From NCBI GenBank assembly GCA_003343565.1, contig QALA01000036.1, positions 1-7,147 on the forward strand: a stretch of DNA of 7,147 nucleotides, written 5' to 3'. Made by a program: the position numbers and the translations under genes. Positions 5,932-7,147 of the stretch are shown here, one piece after another (within the stretch, counting starts at the first letter, position 1; each line of letters opens with the position of its first letter). The notes under the pieces were generated by a model. That model saw nothing but the letters and a program-made list of their open reading frames with translations, was not told the origin of the DNA and made no database searches. The stretch comes from Verrucomicrobiota bacterium. GTDB lineage: Bacteria > Verrucomicrobiota > Verrucomicrobiia > Opitutales > Intestinicryptomonadaceae.

Positions 5932-7147
5932 TCAGGCTTGCCTGCGCGGATCGGCGATGTCGCGCAGGACGTCTCCGAGCATGTTGAAGGTCAGGACCGT
6001 CGCGAATATCGCCGCGCCCGGAAGCAGCAGCCACCAGAATCCCAGCATGAGGACTTTCGTGTCGCTTTGGGCCTGCGCGAGCATCAGCCCCCACGAGGCC
6101 GACGGCTCCTGTATTCCCAGGCCCAAAAACGACAGCGCGGCCTCGCCCAAAATGTATGCCGGAATCGAGAGCGTCGCGCTGACTATCAAGTAGCTTAGCA
6201 CGTTGGGTAGAAAGTGCTTTATTATGATTTTGACCGGGCCCTCGCCCATGCTCTTTGCCGCCAGGACATATTGGCGCTGCGCGAGCGAAAGCGACATTCC
6301 CCTTATGACCCTCGCCGTCGACGCCCACCCGAAAAGCGACAGTATTATGACTATCATCAGGTACATTTGCGCGCTGTCGAAGTGGGGCGCGAGGGCCGAG
6401 CGCATCGCAAGGAGCAGGTAGAGCGACGGTATTGCCATCAGAAATTCCACGAGCCTCATGGATATGAAATCGAACGCTCCGCCGAAGTATCCGGAAAGTC
6501 CGCCGACCAAAAATCCGACCACCATAGTTATGGCTATGCCGATGAATCCTATGCTCAGAGAAACGCGCGCGCCGTAGAGCATTCTTGAGAACACGTCGCG
6601 GCCGGTCGAGTCGGAGCCCAGCAGGAATATGCGGGCGTCCTCCCGGTCGGAGTCCGCCCCGAACAGTCGGAGTTTGAAGGGGATTGCCCCGAATATTTTG
6701 TAGTCGCTATTTTTGTCGAAGGTGAAGAATTTTACCCGCAGTCCCTCGCCTTCGATCGGTTCGTATTTCGCCGCGCTCGGATCCGCGTTTCGGTAGACTT
6801 TCGCCCACAGCGAGCCGTCTTTGAAGAAGAAGCCCGTGGGCGGGTGGAAGGATTTGTCGAGGCACTGGCGCGTGGGGGAGTAGGGCGCCAGGAACGGGGC
6901 GAATATCGCCGCGGAGTACATGGCCGCAAGAACCGCAAGCGCGGCCGCCCCGCGCGGGGAGCGCGCTGCCTGCGGAAGAAAATTCTTCGCAAAGAACCTT
7001 CCCGCCCAGACGAGCCCCGCGGCAAGCAGCGCGACCAGAACCGCTCCGCCTGCCATGAGCGCCCACACCGCGCCGCGCTTGAGCGCGCCGAAAATTTCCG
7101 GCCGGCACTCCGACAGCCACGTTAGGCCGACCGCCGCCGCAAGTGCC
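5932..7147 (-). CDS. ABC transporter permease, OppC/DppC family (5' end beyond the window)
   Basis: This is an inner-membrane permease subunit of a peptide/nickel-type ABC importer, working with an OppB-like permease, ATPases and a binding protein. Numbering from the GTG at 7068: hydrophobic segments at about 4-24 and 38-62; a long periplasmic insert (about 65-145) containing HPPT at 75-78; the family signature LLGSDSTGRDVFSRMLYGARVSLSIG from 149; further membrane spans; the EAA loop YVLAAKSMGEGPVKIIIKHFLP (267-288), which docks onto the ATPase; and the typical ending MLGDVLRDIADPR (363-375). The frame stays open upstream of that GTG to the window edge with more hydrophobic sequence, so the gene probably starts outside; GTG 7068 and ATG 7056 are internal alternatives. 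A span before the usual first one is unusual for OppC. The substrate cannot be told; partner genes are expected just upstream. It ends 69 bp before the exported-protein gene, with no obvious terminator between. Confidence 0.93.
   Translation of the reverse strand, partial: ALAAAVGLTWLSECRPEIFGALKRGAVWALMAGGAVLVALLAAGLVWAGRFFAKNFLPQAARSPRGAAALAVLAAMYSAAIFAPFLAPYSPTRQCLDKSFHPPTGFFFKDGSLWAKVYRNADPSAAKYEPIEGEGLRVKFFTFDKNSDYKIFGAIPFKLRLFGADSDREDARIFLLGSDSTGRDVFSRMLYGARVSLSIGFIGIAITMVVGFLVGGLSGYFGGAFDFISMRLVEFLMAIPSLYLLLAMRSALAPHFDSAQMYLMIVIILSLFGWASTARVIRGMSLSLAQRQYVLAAKSMGEGPVKIIIKHFLPNVLSYLIVSATLSIPAYILGEAALSFLGLGIQEPSASWGLMLAQAQSDTKVLMLGFWWLLLPGAAIFATVLTFNMLGDVLRDIADPRRQA

Overview
This is a bacterial chromosomal window, GC-rich in genes and intergenic DNA alike, in which every convincing gene lies on the minus strand. 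In transcription order (right to left) these are: the C-terminal part of an OppC/DppC-type ABC transporter permease that is open at the window edge; an unrecognised exported protein of 495 residues; the replication-restart helicase PriA; then about 1 kb without genes; then ribosomal proteins L35 (rpmI) and L20 (rplT). A Verrucomicrobiota-like organism is my best guess, from the look of L35 and from the permease with a 'HPPT' periplasmic insert and an extended N-terminus. This placement is tentative and comes from memory of family sequences, not from a search.

Region by region: 1-444 holds one arm of an inverted repeat (1-228), a short 19-bp tandem duplication, a strong intrinsic terminator (336-371) and a GNRA-capped hairpin just after rplT. 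445-1066 is rplT and rpmI, with a possible promoter at 1089-1116. 1117-2117 has no believable gene; it contains G-skewed DNA, the second repeat arm (1647-1874) and a layered hairpin (1955-2006). 2118-7147 is the block priA, exported protein, permease, with gaps of 19 and 69 bp, so priA and the exported-protein gene are probably cotranscribed.

The genes do not form one pathway: they cover peptide/nickel-type import, an unknown envelope function, replication restart and the ribosome. infC, the usual first gene of the infC-rpmI-rplT operon, is not next to rpmI.

The most unusual thing is a pair of homologous, non-coding repeats of about 230 bp in opposite orientation bracketing rpmI-rplT. Each folds back on itself through two separate stems around a loop of about 90 nt. 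I see no defence system, CRISPR array, tRNA, transposase or phage gene, and nothing that clearly amounts to a new multigene system.
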